DNA from: Isoetes taiwanensis
Lineage: Eukaryota; Streptophyta; Lycopodiopsida; Isoetales; Isoetaceae
NCBI GenBank assembly: GCA_021234155.1
Contig: JAJEKV010000182.1
Span: forward strand, 600,383 to 664,382
Length of the DNA: 64,000 bases
Direction of reading: 5' to 3'
The first letter of the stretch is position 1, and the number at the start of each line of letters is the position of its first letter. The translations under genes were made by a program, and so were the position numbers. Below, in pieces: positions 1 through 11,287 of the stretch. Under the pieces are notes generated by a model that worked only from the letters and a program-made list of their open reading frames with translations, was not told the origin of the DNA and searched no databases.

Positions 1-59
1 ATCTGTTGAGAAACTTCAACTTTTGACATTGGGTTATGCCAAGTGTCTGGTGTCAAGCA

Positions 60-330
60 TTGATAACCATAATTAATCATGAAGGGGAACATTTGTGATG
101 ATTCTTGCTTGGTACTATTGTATGCAAACTCTACTAAATAAATATAGTCACCCAATTTGGATTGCTTGTTCCACACATAGCTCTTCAACATGTCTTCTAG
201 GATTCGATTTGTGCGCTCCGTCTATCCATCAGTTTGGGGGATGCTATGCTGTACTCATCGACAACTTGGTCTGGATCGTACTGAAGAAGTCCTTCCAAAA
301 GACACTTATGAACTCTAAATATCCCATGCA
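60..330 (-). pseudogene. Ty3/gypsy integrase fragment
   Basis: Read on the minus strand this segment gives integrase-core sequence: a stretch like DGRSTNRILEDMLKSYV followed by LGDYIYLVEFAYNST, which matches the conserved end of the gypsy integrase catalytic core (normally DGQTERVNR..LE..LR..V and L...EFAYN). It is the 3'-most readable part of a minus-strand gag-pol and runs toward the window edge. Only about 90 codons are visible and stops interrupt the rest. RNase H and most of reverse transcriptase, expected between this and the fragment at 540-1005, are missing, so pol carries an internal deletion. It cannot be functional. Confidence 0.75.
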
Positions 331-539
331 ATCTAAATATGTGACGAGCCGCCAAGTTGACCCTCCTGGCAACTCGGGATCTTGTTAAAACTTACGAAGA
401 TTCTTACTAGATTGGTGGGGCAACCAGTTGAATATGGTGAAGAATTGAATCTTCCCCTTGCACAGTTAAAGTGACACACTCAAAACGCATCGCCTTGCTC
501 TTTCACTGCACATACACTCACTGGGGTTAGTCCTCGTAA

Positions 540-1005
540 CTAAGTGGGGATCTCTGGCTGCCTCTGCATGCATGGAAATACTCTGGAAATCTTGAATAAG
601 CACAAACACAGACGAAAAAAGGCTTTCGCCCCATGGAGTTGGTCCATCAAGTTGTTTGCTCTAGGCAAAGCGTACTTGTTCTTTACCGTCTGCTTGTGCA
701 ACTGACGGTAGTCTATGCACATCCTTAGACTTCCATCCTTCTTCCTTACAAAGAGAATGGGTGCCCGAAGAGTGATACGCTTGCTCTGATGAATCCAAGT
801 TCAAGTAATTCTTGCAATTACTTCTTGAGCTCAGCTAGCTCTGGGGTGCTCATCCTGTAGGGGGCCTTGTTGGTGGGCTTAGCATCTGGTGCTAGTGTGA
901 TCTCACACTCCACACCTCTGTAAGGCGGCAATTTACGGATCTCATCTGGAAAGACATCATGAAATTCCTTGATTAGCCTTGCAACTGACCTAGGCAACTA
1001 TTTCA
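540..1005 (-). pseudogene. Ty3/gypsy reverse transcriptase fragment
   Basis: The minus strand encodes the N-terminal part of a gypsy reverse transcriptase. Readable pieces include DVFPDEIRKLPPYRGVEC, then KAPYRMSTPELAELKK, then LGFIRASVS, and the ORF at 722-540 with [20 protein letters not shown] followed by DQLHGAK. These are the invariant landmarks of chromovirus-type RT. The pieces lie in different frames and carry stops (one after the PELAELKK stretch, one near 740). The palm motif YxDD and all of RNase H are absent, because the sequence jumps to integrase. The pol order PR-RT-IN is that of Ty3/gypsy, not Ty1/copia. Confidence 0.85.
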
Positions 1006-1039
1006 AGCTTGGCTCACCTTGCTCTTTCTGACCCGGCTA

Positions 1040-1480
1040 AATTGCCTCTAGCCTAAAGATATATTCCACTTTGTCTTTCATTAAGCTTTCGTGTAATCGC
1101 TTCAAGGAGATACACTGTATGACTGAAAATACTTTCTTACCCTTAACTACAAAGCGGTTTCCGTCCGGTGCTGTGATGGAGATTTCGTGCCTGTCGTAGT
1201 CAATCATAGCTTTAGCTAGCTAAGAACTCCATTCCTACTATGAATTCGTATCATATTTACCAATATCCATTACCTCTGCTCCCATGGTCAATTTAGTTCC
1301 ACTGAGGTCTATATCAAAGTTGATTCTCTTATCTTTGGTGTGGCAAATTGCACCACTTGCCATACTCACCAGTTTGGGTTTGGACTTAAGGGTCTTGGAC
1401 TTCAATAAAGTGGCCAACCTGGGAGAGACGTATCAATGATGCTCTCTGCCGAAATAACTGTGGACTGATTTTTTACATCA
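1040..1480 (-). pseudogene. Ty3/gypsy retropepsin (protease) region
   Basis: Between the gag zinc knuckle and reverse transcriptase the minus strand shows a retropepsin-like region. It includes STVISAESIIDTS (the remains of a D-T/S-G active site), then RLATLLKSKTLKSKPKLVSM, then KRINFDIDLSGTKLTMGAEV and AKAMIDYDRHEISI, which resemble the flap and C-terminal parts of plant gypsy proteases. The residues that normally follow the catalytic triplet appear deleted or frame-shifted, and in-frame stops occur near 1220-1250. The identification rests on position in gag-pol and on these partial matches. Confidence 0.65.
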
Positions 1481-1527
1481 CCTGAATCAATAGCTGCACA
1501 GATTCTGCATTCACCTTCTATCAATCA

Positions 1528-2803
1528 ATGAGTTCTGCCAGTGCTGCTTGCATCACGAAGGGGCAATCATGTGTGCGATGTCCCGGCTGGAAGCATCTAA
1601 AATATACCTTCTTCTTTATACATTCCTCCCTCTTTTCCTTCGGGATACTATCCAAAAAGAATTTCACTGACTTTCCTCCAGGCCTCCCTGCTGCCTCTGC
1701 TCCCCATATGAGCCTTTCCTAGCCATCTTCCCCTGAGACTGCTCCCTACTGGTGTGGAGGGTGCCGGCCTAGGTTGGTAAGAGCCTGTTGCTTTCCCCTT
1801 GTAGAATGACTGTTTCTGCCCCTGGGTTGTCGGTGCTTCCTCCAAGCTTAATGTCTTGTCTTCGGCCTCTCCAACTGTTTTCGGGTTGATGGCCTGTACC
1901 AATCTGTTAATGTTACTGTTCAATCCCTCAATACAACCAGCCACAGCCTACCCCTCTGTGATCCTTGGAACATTTAGCCTCAGCCACATGAATTCCTCTG
2001 TATATTTTGCAACTGATAGGTTCCCTCCCTTGGTCCAACCTGTAGAACTGCTGAATCTGCCTGCCCGTGTGTGACCTTGGGACGTAGTGCTTGCGGAAAG
2101 CCTTACTGAAGGTTTTGAATCTGCAATTGTTCCTTCTCAGCTTGTTTGACTTGGCATATCCTTTACACCAAATATGGGCTGACCCAATCAGGTTTGTTGT
2201 TTCCACTTTCCTATGTCTATATCTTTCATGCCTTATGAGTTACCAAATTCTTTCATTTTGTCTAACTAAGCTTCAGCTTCCATTTTTGACCTACTTTTCC
2301 CGGAGAACTGCCCCAATTTCTAGGTTTTCCACGTTACTTATGGAACTATCAACCTTTTTTCGGTAATCCCCTGTCCTATGGTTCCTGTCCCTACCTTGTG
2401 AGGTATCTGGCTCACTTTCAGAACTGCTTCGAGATCTGCTTCCTATACCATCTGACTGGCTGGAGTTAGAAGGAGTTGAGATCTTCCTACTTCTTTTTTG
2501 CTTTCTATTTTCCTCAGGCACATGTACTTCTTCCTTCTCTGGTTGAAGTGCTTCGTCTGATCCTCGCGGTGGTGGAGGCGGCATTGGTCCATATTCCTGT
2601 GCATGCATCAAAGGCGTGGCCCACTGTATTAGTTGTTGCATCTGGTTACGCATTCGGACTAGCCTCCCGTTGATAGATTCAGCCGTCATATCCTGTTCCT
2701 GGTCGTGTTCTCGGTCGAAAAGGTTCCTAGGTTGCCATTGATGCTGCCTGCCTGACCTTGGGAGCCTGAGCCAGTATTCCTGGCTGCAAATATTAGTCAC
2801 CAT
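1528..2803 (-). pseudogene. Ty3/gypsy gag with altered zinc knuckle
   Basis: The minus-strand ORFs 2803-2291, 2206-1928 and 1944-1648 together form a gag protein broken by frame shifts. The N-terminal part is charged and Ser/Arg-rich. The middle contains FSKAFRKHYVPRS and QIQQFYRLDQG, the typical plant gypsy capsid signature. The C-terminal part ends in a zinc knuckle read at about 1570-1606: YFRCFQPGHRTHDC. In the canonical CX2CX4HX4C knuckle the first position is Cys; here it is Tyr. The stop after QAALAELID lies near 1528. Family assignment is firm; the start at 2803 is a guess because it depends on a non-conserved N-terminus. Confidence 0.75.
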
Positions 2804-4640
2804 GTTTGTTATTCAAAGTTACATATCATGATGTCATTTATGTGTTAATTCTTGTTAGCCATAAAGAAATCAAGTTGAAACTCAACTTATAAGTTAACAA
2901 TGAATTATATTAATTGATAACATCATCATACAATTGGAAGCTTGAATATTATATAGAAGACAGATAATAGTACATGAGAATTTAAAACATCTTAGTACAC
3001 TTTTAATACATAGAAAGGAAGAAAAGGTTTAGCGTCTGGAGCCCTTCATGGACTTGACGAAGTTCTTCACGTCCTTTAATCAAAGACCCTTGCCAACGTT
3101 GCGCAAAATATTTCTAGATGATCCACCTTCTAACACTCTCGTCGAGGAGGGGGAATCGGGGGTGCCGTAGTCGCCACTACTGTCAATGGTGCATCTCTAA
3201 GATGACCTCTGGCGAAGTCAAGGCTGTAGAGCGCCACGGATCTTTCAAGAGGATGACGTGATCCGTGTTCTCCCTTACCTTGGCGTTCTGACCGAAATCT
3301 GTAAGTGCGATCAGAAGTGCCACGGACTCTTCTCCTCTTGGACTGAAGTCCTTATGGAATACTATCATCTAGCCTTAGCTTAGGACTGGAAGATAGTATC
3401 GAATGGCCTTCCCCCTCTGAGGTCTTGCTAGTTGTGTTTCCGTGCCCCTCCTTTTTGCCGCTTCATCATACACATCCACTGCTAGAAGGTCTTCGTGGTC
3501 CCTCCACATGGTGGTTGCGTTGTCCAAATTGATACTGTTGGACCCCTCCCACATGCTTCTTGCTCGGACGGGACGACTAGTGCTTGGGCCTCTCCTTGGC
3601 TTGTATAGCCTGTTTTGGATTGCTTGGAACTCTCCTCCTGAATGATTGGTGGCTGGTAGTGGTACATCTGCCTTTGTACTCGTATTCCGCAATATCTGAC
3701 ATTGTTTTCTCGCCATAAGAATGCCATTCTGCTACCTCCCTTGGAACTTCTTGGTAGGAGTAGTCGATGAGATCCCTCTGCTACCATTCTGCAATGAGCC
3801 TCATGAGCTCGTCGATCCTGAAAAAATCATTCTCATTCTCATTCTAAGCAGTATGGGAGGTGGAGGATGTCGTTGGCGAAAAGGTACTCCTCCCCTTCAA
3901 TCACCACTGGAGACAAGGCAGTGATGCCCATTTATGGTTCATTGGCCCTCCTAATATCTTCATCATGCCTCTCCATCCGCCTCTCCATCCTTGCTAGCTT
4001 GCTCTCCTCCTCCTGATCGTCGTCCCCTTCCTCTTCCTAGTCCTCTTCGATCTGAGGTGCTCCCGAAGATGTGCCATGGTAGGCATACTCCGTGGTGTCG
4101 CGCTCGTGGATGAGGCCCTGATCTACCCTCATGTTCAGGGATGCGAGGTCCAAGGGCTATATGGAAGGTCCCCCACCATGTTGATGGTCCTGAAGTGAAT
4201 GAACAAGGATAAGGCTGTGCGTGCTGAGACATATTGATGCCTATGAGTCTTAGAACTCATGTAGTCAGACATGTTCTTCATCCTATCCCACAACTGGCTC
4301 TTGACTCTGGATCCCCCACCTAAGACTTGACTTAATGACTCTAGGGAGACCCACCTACTTCCCCTTGGAGGAAGGCTGACTTCCCAGGGTAAGACTTGTT
4401 GGTCATACTGGCATACAATGTCAGTATAATAGGGTGTTCAGGTCAAGGTTGCATGGATATTAAAGAAGTGGTCAAAGACATAGAAGACTCCTCTGTTGGG
4501 AACTCACTGATGTGGTGGCATGTCGTACCATTCAACAAAATTTGTGGGCGCCATTGAGCAAAGACTGGGGTAGAAAATCGTTTGGGAAGATTGACAAGGA
4601 GCTGGAAAATCACCTAAGGAGGTAAGATTGGCGAAGAGAA
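2804..4640 (-). other. Leader region with unrecognised minus-strand ORF fragments
   Basis: No gene is recognised here. Minus-strand reading frames at 3368-3183, 3716-3375, 3787-3482 and 4232-3963 overlap in different frames and are rich in Arg, Pro and Gly. Pieces such as RPVRARSMWEGSNSINLDN look protein-like, but I cannot assign a family. They could be the shattered remains of an accessory ORF in a long LTR-retrotransposon leader, because they lie between gag (2803) and the primer binding site (8959-8970). The AT-rich strip 2804-3010 and the stretch 4240-4640 hold nothing I can name. Confidence 0.3.
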
Positions 4641-4849
4641 AATGTCAAATGAGGTCTCCTTTTATAGACTAGGTCTGCCTAGGATTTCGTGCCGAAACTG
4701 CCTACTTGGGCAATTCTATGTTCTAAGTCTCAATGTGACCAATCTAGCTAACATAAAGTACTAATCCAGCTAGAACAAGCCAAGAAACATATTAGAATGG
4801 TTTGTTGGGTGAATTTTGGACAAATTTGGGTCGAACATGGTCGACTCGG

Positions 4850-5330
4850 GTTACTCTGCGCAGAATGGGTCTGCATTCTCGAGGCAGGGCTTGTTTGCAT
4901 GGAGTGACTCGAGTGGGTCAATCTTGACTAAAACTTACCATTTTTGGGAGATATAAGATACTAACTGCAAGTTTGGCTCTATTCTAGGCTATCTAGCAGC
5001 TTATCTCATGTCAATCTACCATGTAAAAGTGCAAATATGGGTGACTAGGGTTACTCCACGCAGAACGAGTCTACGTTCGCGACGCAGGGCCCATTTGCAC
5101 AGAGTGATTTGAGTGGGTCAATCTTGGCCAATTTTTAACATTTTTGATAATTTCAGCTTGTTACAATGTAAAATTTAACTAATTCTAGACAATCTAGCAA
5201 CTTTTCTTCTGACAATTGATCAAATTTTTGCAACAACATGCCGACTCGAATTACTCCGCGCAGAACGCGTCTGCGTTCTTGACATAGGGCCCAATTGCGC
5301 GGAGTGATCCGAGTGTTCTATTTTTTGCCC
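4850..5330. repeat. Tandem repeat of about 196 bp with nested palindromes, three copies
   Basis: Three diverged copies of one unit start near 4857, 5053 and 5249, spaced about 196 bp apart. Each has the core GGGTTACTCCGCGCAGAAC or a variant, then a GTCTGCGTTC-like arm, then GGGCCCATTTGCG-like sequence, then GGAGTGA. In copy 3 the outer arms ACTCCGCGCA and TGCGCGGAGT are perfect reverse complements, and GAACGC/GCGTTC forms an inner hairpin. In copies 1 and 2 the mismatches are almost all CG to TG or CA changes. The repeat lies in the presumed leader of the minus-strand LTR element. Confidence 0.8.
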
Positions 5331-5779
5331 AAAAAGTCAATTTTCAAGAAAAATTTGAACTACATATGTTAACAAAAAGATTTAAGTACTTTTATACAAA
5401 AATATTTTAGACAAAATTTGCAAGATTCTAGAGCTTGTCCTTTCTGATCCTCTTGGCCAGGTGTTCGGCACAACTGTGACCCTCTTCGCATGGATGGCAC
5501 ACAAGTTGCCTTCCACGACGAGTTGTAAGTTCGGCCTTCGTAGCTTCTTGCAGAGATCGGACCGCTAAGGGTATGACCCTATAATAAGTACGAACTCTTG
5601 CATAATTTCCCGGAGGAGCCATTCGAACGACGCCTTCTGGATCAGGAGATTAGTGCACTGCTGGAAATGCCTAATCTCCTAATCTCCCGGAAAACTCTGG
5701 CATGCTTCGAATTGGGTCCATGGTGGACCTTCTTTGAGGCTTCGGGCCAAGGTGGAGGCGGCCGGTTTGGTTCTTGGGC
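5331..5779 (-). other. Unrecognised minus-strand ORF remnant
   Basis: The minus-strand frame 5622-5428 gives 64 residues, including AELTTRRGRQLVCHPCEEGH and AEHLAKRIRKDKL. It has clustered Cys/His but the spacing is not a retroviral zinc knuckle. A second frame at 5830-5642 overlaps it. I do not recognise either. They may be part of the same accessory reading frame that ends in the repeated A segment (from 5838). Nothing else is seen. Confidence 0.25.
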
Positions 5780-7890
5780 CTCACAGCCCCTAACGTTACT
5801 GTATGCGTTACGCTTTACAATACCGATCATTGTACCTTTTTTACCTTCTTAGGTACTCTTGGTATGCTTTCTTCTTCCTCTCGAACTCGCGGTCTTGCTT
5901 CAACATGAACTCATGAACTCACGTTCGCTGACTTTCTGCTTCTTCACTACCTTAGGTAGTTTGGGGCCACTTAGGTAAGGTGACCAGGCATCGGGATTGG
6001 AGGTTTCACGGATGTTCCCTTCGAGCTCTTCTTCTTCTTCACTGCCACCTTCTTCTTCTGATTATCTTCACCAGGATTACTTTCCACAATATGCAAAACA
6101 AGTTCACATATATGGATTTGGTTCAAGGCAAAAACGATAAACATGATATATCCACCCTGGGTTTTACACCAGGCCACAACTACACACAATGTAGTATTAA
6201 AGTATTTATAATATTTCAGGTTCAAAATTCGATAGTAATAAGATATAGTCTGTACATTCTATCAATAGCATATTTCCATACTCAATATATCGTCCTAAAT
6301 ACTGAATCAAATCTGTTTCAAGATATCGACGTAAATTATATCAGTAGCAAATTTTCATACTCAATATATTGTTTCAAATAATAAATTTCACGTTTTTTCC
6401 TACTTAATGTATCGTTTCGAATTATAAATTTCAAATCTGTTCCAAATATTCAGCATAATAATCTCATATTGATTATATCTAACTCACAAGTGTTTGTCCT
6501 TTTTAGTTTTTGTATCATTCCCATTGGAAACATCCCCCCAATATCAGCTCCAAATATTGTTGTACAAATAGGTAGCTCCTACCGCCCCTAACGTATTCTG
6601 CTTGCAATACCAATCATCGTACATTTTCTACCTTCTTAGGTACTCTTGGTGTGCTTTCTTCTTCCTCCTGAACTCGCGGTCCACTTAGGTGGTTTGGGCC
6701 ACTTAGGTAAGGTGGTCGGGCGCCAGGATTGAAGGTTTCACCGATGTTCCCTTCAAGCTCTTCTTCTTCTTCACTGCCACCTTCTTCTTCAGATTATCTT
6801 CACCAGGATTACTTTCCACAATATGCAAAACAGATTTACATATATGGATTTGGTCAAACATGACATATCCACTCTGGGTTTTACGCCAGGCCACAACTAC
6901 ACACAATATAGTATTAAAGTATTTATAATATTTCAGGTTCAAAATTCCATAGTAATCATACATAGTCTGTACATTCTATCAATAACATATTTCCGTACTC
7001 AATATATCGTCATAAATACTGAATTTCAAATCTGTTTCAAGATATCCACGTAAATTATATCAGTAGCAAATTTTCATACTCAATATATTGTTTCAAATAG
7101 TAAATTTCATATTTTTTCCAAAATATCCATGTATTATATTAGTAACATATTTCCATACTTAATATATCGTTTCGAATTATAAATTTCAAATCTGTTCCAA
7201 ATATTCATTATAATAATATCATATTCATTGTAACTAACTCACAAGTGTTTGTCCTTTTCAGTTTTTATATCATTCCCATTGGAAACATCCCCCCAATATC
7301 AGCTCAAATATTGTTGTACAAATAGGTAGATCCTACTGCCCCTAACGTACTTCTGTATGTTCTGCTTGCAATACCAGTCATTGTACCTTTTTCCAAAATA
7401 TCCATGTACATTATATTAGTAACATATTTCCATACTTAATATATCGTTTCGAATTATAAATTTCAAATCTGTTCCAAATATTCATTATAATAATATCATA
7501 TTCATTGTAATTAACTCACAAGTGTTTGTCCTTTTCAGTTTTTATATCATTCCCATTGGAAACATCCTCCCAATATCAGCTTCAAATATTGTTGTACAAA
7601 TAGGTAGATCCTACTGCCCCTAACGTACTTCTGTATGTTCTGCTTGCAATACCAGTCATTGTACCTTTTCTACCTTCTTAGGTACTCTTGGTATGCTTTC
7701 TTCTCCCTCCTGAACTCGCGGTCCTGCTTCAGCATGAACTCATGAACTCACGTTCGCCGACTTTCTGCTTCTTCACCACCTTAGGTGGTTTGGGCCACTT
7801 AGGTAAGGTGGTCGGGCGTCGGGATTGGAGGTTTCGCCGATGTTCCCTTCAAGCGCTTCTTCATCTTCACTGCCACCTTCTTCTTCAACC
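5780..7890 (-). repeat. Mosaic duplication: three copies of a coding-like A unit alternating with AT-rich B units
   Basis: A segment of about 230 bp (A: TACCTTCTTAGGTACTCTTG through the CTTCTTCTTC tract) occurs at about 5838-6060, 6628-6795 and 7663-7890. In the minus direction A encodes a Lys-rich stretch with PKWPKPPKVVKKQKVGERE. After copies 1 and 2 comes an AT-rich B unit of about 570 bp beginning GATTATCTTCACCAGG; after copy 3 the sequence runs on into the acidic ORF at 8038-8400. Copy 2 of A has lost about 60 bp in its middle. The arrangement A-B-A-B-b-A points to unequal exchange or template switching. Confidence 0.8.
7112..7661. repeat. 275-bp tandem duplication
   Basis: The AT-rich segment starting TTCCAAAATATCCATGTA occurs at 7116 and again at 7391, an offset of 275 bp. 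The two copies are nearly identical and run through the CCCCTAACGTACTTCTGTAT block to TTGTACCTTTT. High identity suggests a recent event nested in the larger A/B mosaic. Confidence 0.85.
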
Positions 7891-8037
7891 TCCTCGTCCT
7901 CCTCCTCCTCGTCGTCAGTTGCCTCCCGACGAGGTTCTTTGATATGGACGGTCCCCCTGGGTCAGTCCTGGTCCTTCTTGGACCTCTTCTCCCTCCTTCT
8001 TGCCTCCTTCTCCCTCTCCCGCTTCTTCCTTGCTGCC

Positions 8038-8400
8038 TTATCTTCTGGCCATTCCACCACCTTCTCCTTCCCCTTCTTCTTCTTTGGGACCGACCTGCTC
8101 TGGCTGGCTCCCCCTCCTGCCTCTTGCCTTCTTTGCTTCTGCTTTGCTCATCTTTCTGCTCACCTTCTTGCGGGGAGGCGTGCCATGGTCAACTGTCTCG
8201 CCCATTTGCTGCGAGTCCCCTGTCGAGCTGCTGGGTGCCTGCTCATGGGAGGTGTGAAATATTTCGTCCGTGAACCTCGTCCTCGGCCCGGCCTCAGGTG
8301 TTCCGAGATCTTCTTGCCGCTTCTTGCCTCTACGTCCGCCATGTTGGCCTCTGCCTGGGGCTCTTATACTTCTGGGCTGTGCATTTGGTGCGAGCCACAT
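8038..8400 (-). CDS. Unrecognised charged protein, first ORF after the primer binding site
   Basis: This minus-strand ORF has 120 residues and starts about 560 bp downstream (minus sense) of the tRNA primer site. It is low-complexity and strongly charged: an Arg/Gly-rich N-terminus, then FTDEIFHTSHEQAPSSSTGD, then Lys/Arg-rich KKVSRKMSKAEAKKARGR, then a Glu/Gly tail. Position and charge would suit a gag-like or accessory nucleic-acid-binding ORF, but no capsid or zinc-knuckle motif is present. The long plus-strand Ser/Leu/Pro ORFs over the same bases are its antisense shadow. Confidence 0.35.
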   Translation of the reverse strand: MWLAPNAQPRSIRAPGRGQHGGRRGKKRQEDLGTPEAGPRTRFTDEIFHTSHEQAPSSSTGDSQQMGETVDHGTPPRKKVSRKMSKAEAKKARGRRGSQPEQVGPKEEEGEGEGGGMARR

Positions 8401-8958
8401 CTTACGATCAAGGAAATAGATTAACTTAACTGGAGATCAAGAGAGACAGATTTAGGGTGTGTTAGTGAGAGTGGGACCCTAAAATGATATTTAAAAAGGA
8501 AAAGATGCTCTCTGGTTAGGAATATTTTGTGTCACCATTAATACACCTATTTATTAGCCCCCCTTTATTAAATACCTCTACTATTTATGATTATTCCCTT
8601 ATTATAATAATATTTTTAAAATTTGATTTTTTCCTAATGGTTTGGTGTGTCAACTATGAATTTGCACCATTTTTTATCCAAGTATTGGATTGGGATGATT
8701 CTTCGACCCGTTTTAGGTGAAATTTGATGCTCATACATAACTTCCACTCCAAGTTTACTAGAATGCTGATTTGAGTCATTCTTTTTTCCTGCACCTATAA
8801 TTTAGCCTAACTCTATGACCCCACTACCTGGGAGAAAAAAATTTCCCTCATTTTTTGAGCTTTAATGCTGGAAGTTTCTATTCCATGCTCCACTAGGCCA
8901 GTTAGACTACTTAGCCAGGGATATGGTTAGTGCTAGCTCTTGGTCAACCAAGAACATT

Positions 8959-8970
8959 GCTCTGATACCA
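8959..8970 (-). other. LTR-retrotransposon primer binding site (initiator Met tRNA)
   Basis: On the minus strand these 12 bases read TGGTATCAGAGC, the exact complement of the 3' end of plant initiator methionine tRNA and the standard primer site of many plant LTR elements. It is separated by one base from a TGTGACG.. border at 8972 (minus: ..CGTCACA), which has the TG..CA form of an LTR end. This fixes the element's orientation (minus) and the inner edge of its 5' LTR. Confidence 0.85.
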
Positions 8971-8971
8971 T

Positions 8972-10330
8972 TGTGACGTTCCCTACCAAATATACGATGC
9001 CTGGTCGTACATCTCGCAGGAAATCCCCCATCCAGCCCATTGGCCTCATGGGCCCTCTAGTGCGGGAAGGGGACGCGAAGGTGTCTTACATGCCCTTCCC
9101 TTATGGGCTCCTATAACAGCGAAAACATAACATAACATCGGCACCAACAACAATAATACATCTAACTATCCCGAAGGGTAGCCCATCCATACATCCCTAG
9201 ATACAGCACAGATATCAACATGCCATAAAACATGAGAGCTCCTGCCCCAGGCTAAGACCCGTAAGGGAAGTAGACTGACGACTGGGCCACAGATAGAGTA
9301 GACCGAGATATAAACAATGGCAGGGCTGGCTATAGACAACGGCTAGGGTTGACCACTCCAATCGCCCCTCCTGTGCATACTTTGCAGACGGGCTAAATCG
9401 GGCTCTAGCGTAACTATGGCATTCCAGAGACGTAATCCTATGGTATCACCCATTGGGACTACTCCGGGTTGCATCTCCTCGGTCCAATGAGGCAGGAAGG
9501 TTTGCATCTCCCCTTCCCGAGGTCTAGTGGTTCCATGGGAGCTAGAGGATCGTGGCGACACACAATCCACGATTGAACCCCCCAAAACAAGAGCGAGGCC
9601 AACACCTGCAACTCTTGAGAGGCAGGGCAACACCATTGCCCCAGGAGGTGTCGGACCTATACCCCGCCCAATCAAAGTGACTGACTATAGGTCTAGCCCG
9701 CTATGGGTCCCCAGTAGCCACGTTCAGCAGGGGCCTCCATCCACTTTGCCACTAGCCCCGTTGTATGGTACTAAGTCACTTCATAGCCCCCGAAGCCGGG
9801 CGGGTTCCTATGCACAGGCTGTATATAATAGGAACTAAGGGGTCTAAACTAGGAGCATCATCTAGATCACAACTATTAGGTCTCTACCCTCCTTCCCAAT
9901 ACACAAAAGGTGCAAACATAAGATCAACCAACATCGTGCATCAATATTACATTATAATAATGAAGATAACATCTAATCTACATACATGAATCTATCTACT
10001 TGTTCGGGTTCCTTGCTTAGTGTTCGAAGCCTAGACTAGGGGTTCTAGGAGACTCTACTAGCAAGGAAAGATACTAGCTCATCTGGAATTTGAGGTTCCA
10101 GATGATCTACCTATAAAGCTACTCTGAATACCTGCTCCAGACAAACTTCCCCCAACTCCTAAGGTTTCCATAACTTGATGGTGAGTCGGACGGTTCCTCC
10201 TCCTTCTGATGGATGCACTACCTTGGGACTGTCGAACTATGCCGCAACGAACGGGGATCAAAACAGAGTTCTGAACATTGAACGGGTCTCAAGGCAGGTG
10301 GAGCCAAAAAGTGGCTTAGGGTTAGGGTAC
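8972..10330 (-). mobile_element. Probable 5' LTR of the minus-strand Ty3/gypsy element
   Basis: The sequence outside the primer binding site starts with the canonical border TGTGACGTTCCC. It is moderately GC-rich and lacks convincing coding sequence; the ORFs on both strands (for example 9675-9343) look random. The composition changes to AT-rich near 10330-10380, which may be near the outer LTR edge, but I could not find a matching terminal CA or a second LTR in the window. The outer boundary is therefore a guess. Confidence 0.5.
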
Positions 10331-11287
10331 TTATAGGTTACGGTTCTTAATATATTGATGACACAGTTCTTCAAAAAAAAAAAAACATTCTTGCTACTTC
10401 CAATCAACTACTTTGGAAAAATAAAGATGATCAATATATGGTGCCTACACTATTTCATATGAGATTTGGGGATCTTATCTCTGTCCCATCTAATACTTTT
10501 TTAAAATGTTGTAATTGTTCTAAGTCTTTAATATAAGTGATATGTTCTTCAGAACAAAAAACCAAAAAATATATTTAATTTTTTTGTAAGCCGTTACATG
10601 CCAACTGCTAGATTTTTTTTAAGTCGACCCCTAGATTTTTTTTTTTTAAATCCTAAGACGTATTTTTGAAGTATTATAATTTAAAATACCAACGTATTAA
10701 ACTTAGCATACTTTTGCAGTATCATACATCTTAAGTATTGAACCTATCCGATGACAATACTGTCTAGCCTTGATTCTCCCCAGTTGGATCACGTGGTAGG
10801 TGAGATTCCTCACCCGGGCGGAGCCTTGCCTAAGTCTTCTACACCCTCTGGGGTGCCCTCAGTTCTTTACAATGATATTAGACTACTCTTAGTCATGAAG
10901 ATATGTGCTTATATATGTGCTCGACTAGCTAGAGAGAATTTTAGTATCATTTGCTCTGCCGTAAAGGTACATTTTAAGCAGTAAAAGATATGAAATTAAA
11001 GCAAATCAAACAAAGTAATCCAAAATGCAAAATGCCCAAAATGCATGCATGCTCAAATCACATGTATTAAATTTTTAAATATATCTCGATATATCTTATT
11101 TCTAGTAACGAACATAGATTTGGACTTGCGTATTTGGTATCCTTTATAGTAATTTTGCATCTTACATACACTAGTTGTTTTTTGTTTCAACAGATTGAGC
11201 AACTTCTGCTTCTCCTACAATGTTATCAATGTCATTATAATCCCAATCCCTATCATTAAATTTTCTCCAGCTCGGTGATATGTTCAA
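10331..11287. other. AT-rich spacer
   Basis: This spacer has A and T homopolymer runs (10372-10384, 10612-10650) and no coding sequence that I can support. The short plus ORF at 10751-10984 resembles nothing known. No RNA gene is seen. Confidence 0.6.

Noticed and set aside
95-388. 97-residue plus-strand ORF at the window start
   Set aside because: Antisense of the gypsy integrase fragment.
7825-8424. 199-residue plus-strand ORF rich in Ser and Leu
   Set aside because: It is antisense to the Lys/Glu/Gly-rich minus ORF; the Ser/Leu bias is the complement of Glu/Lys codons.
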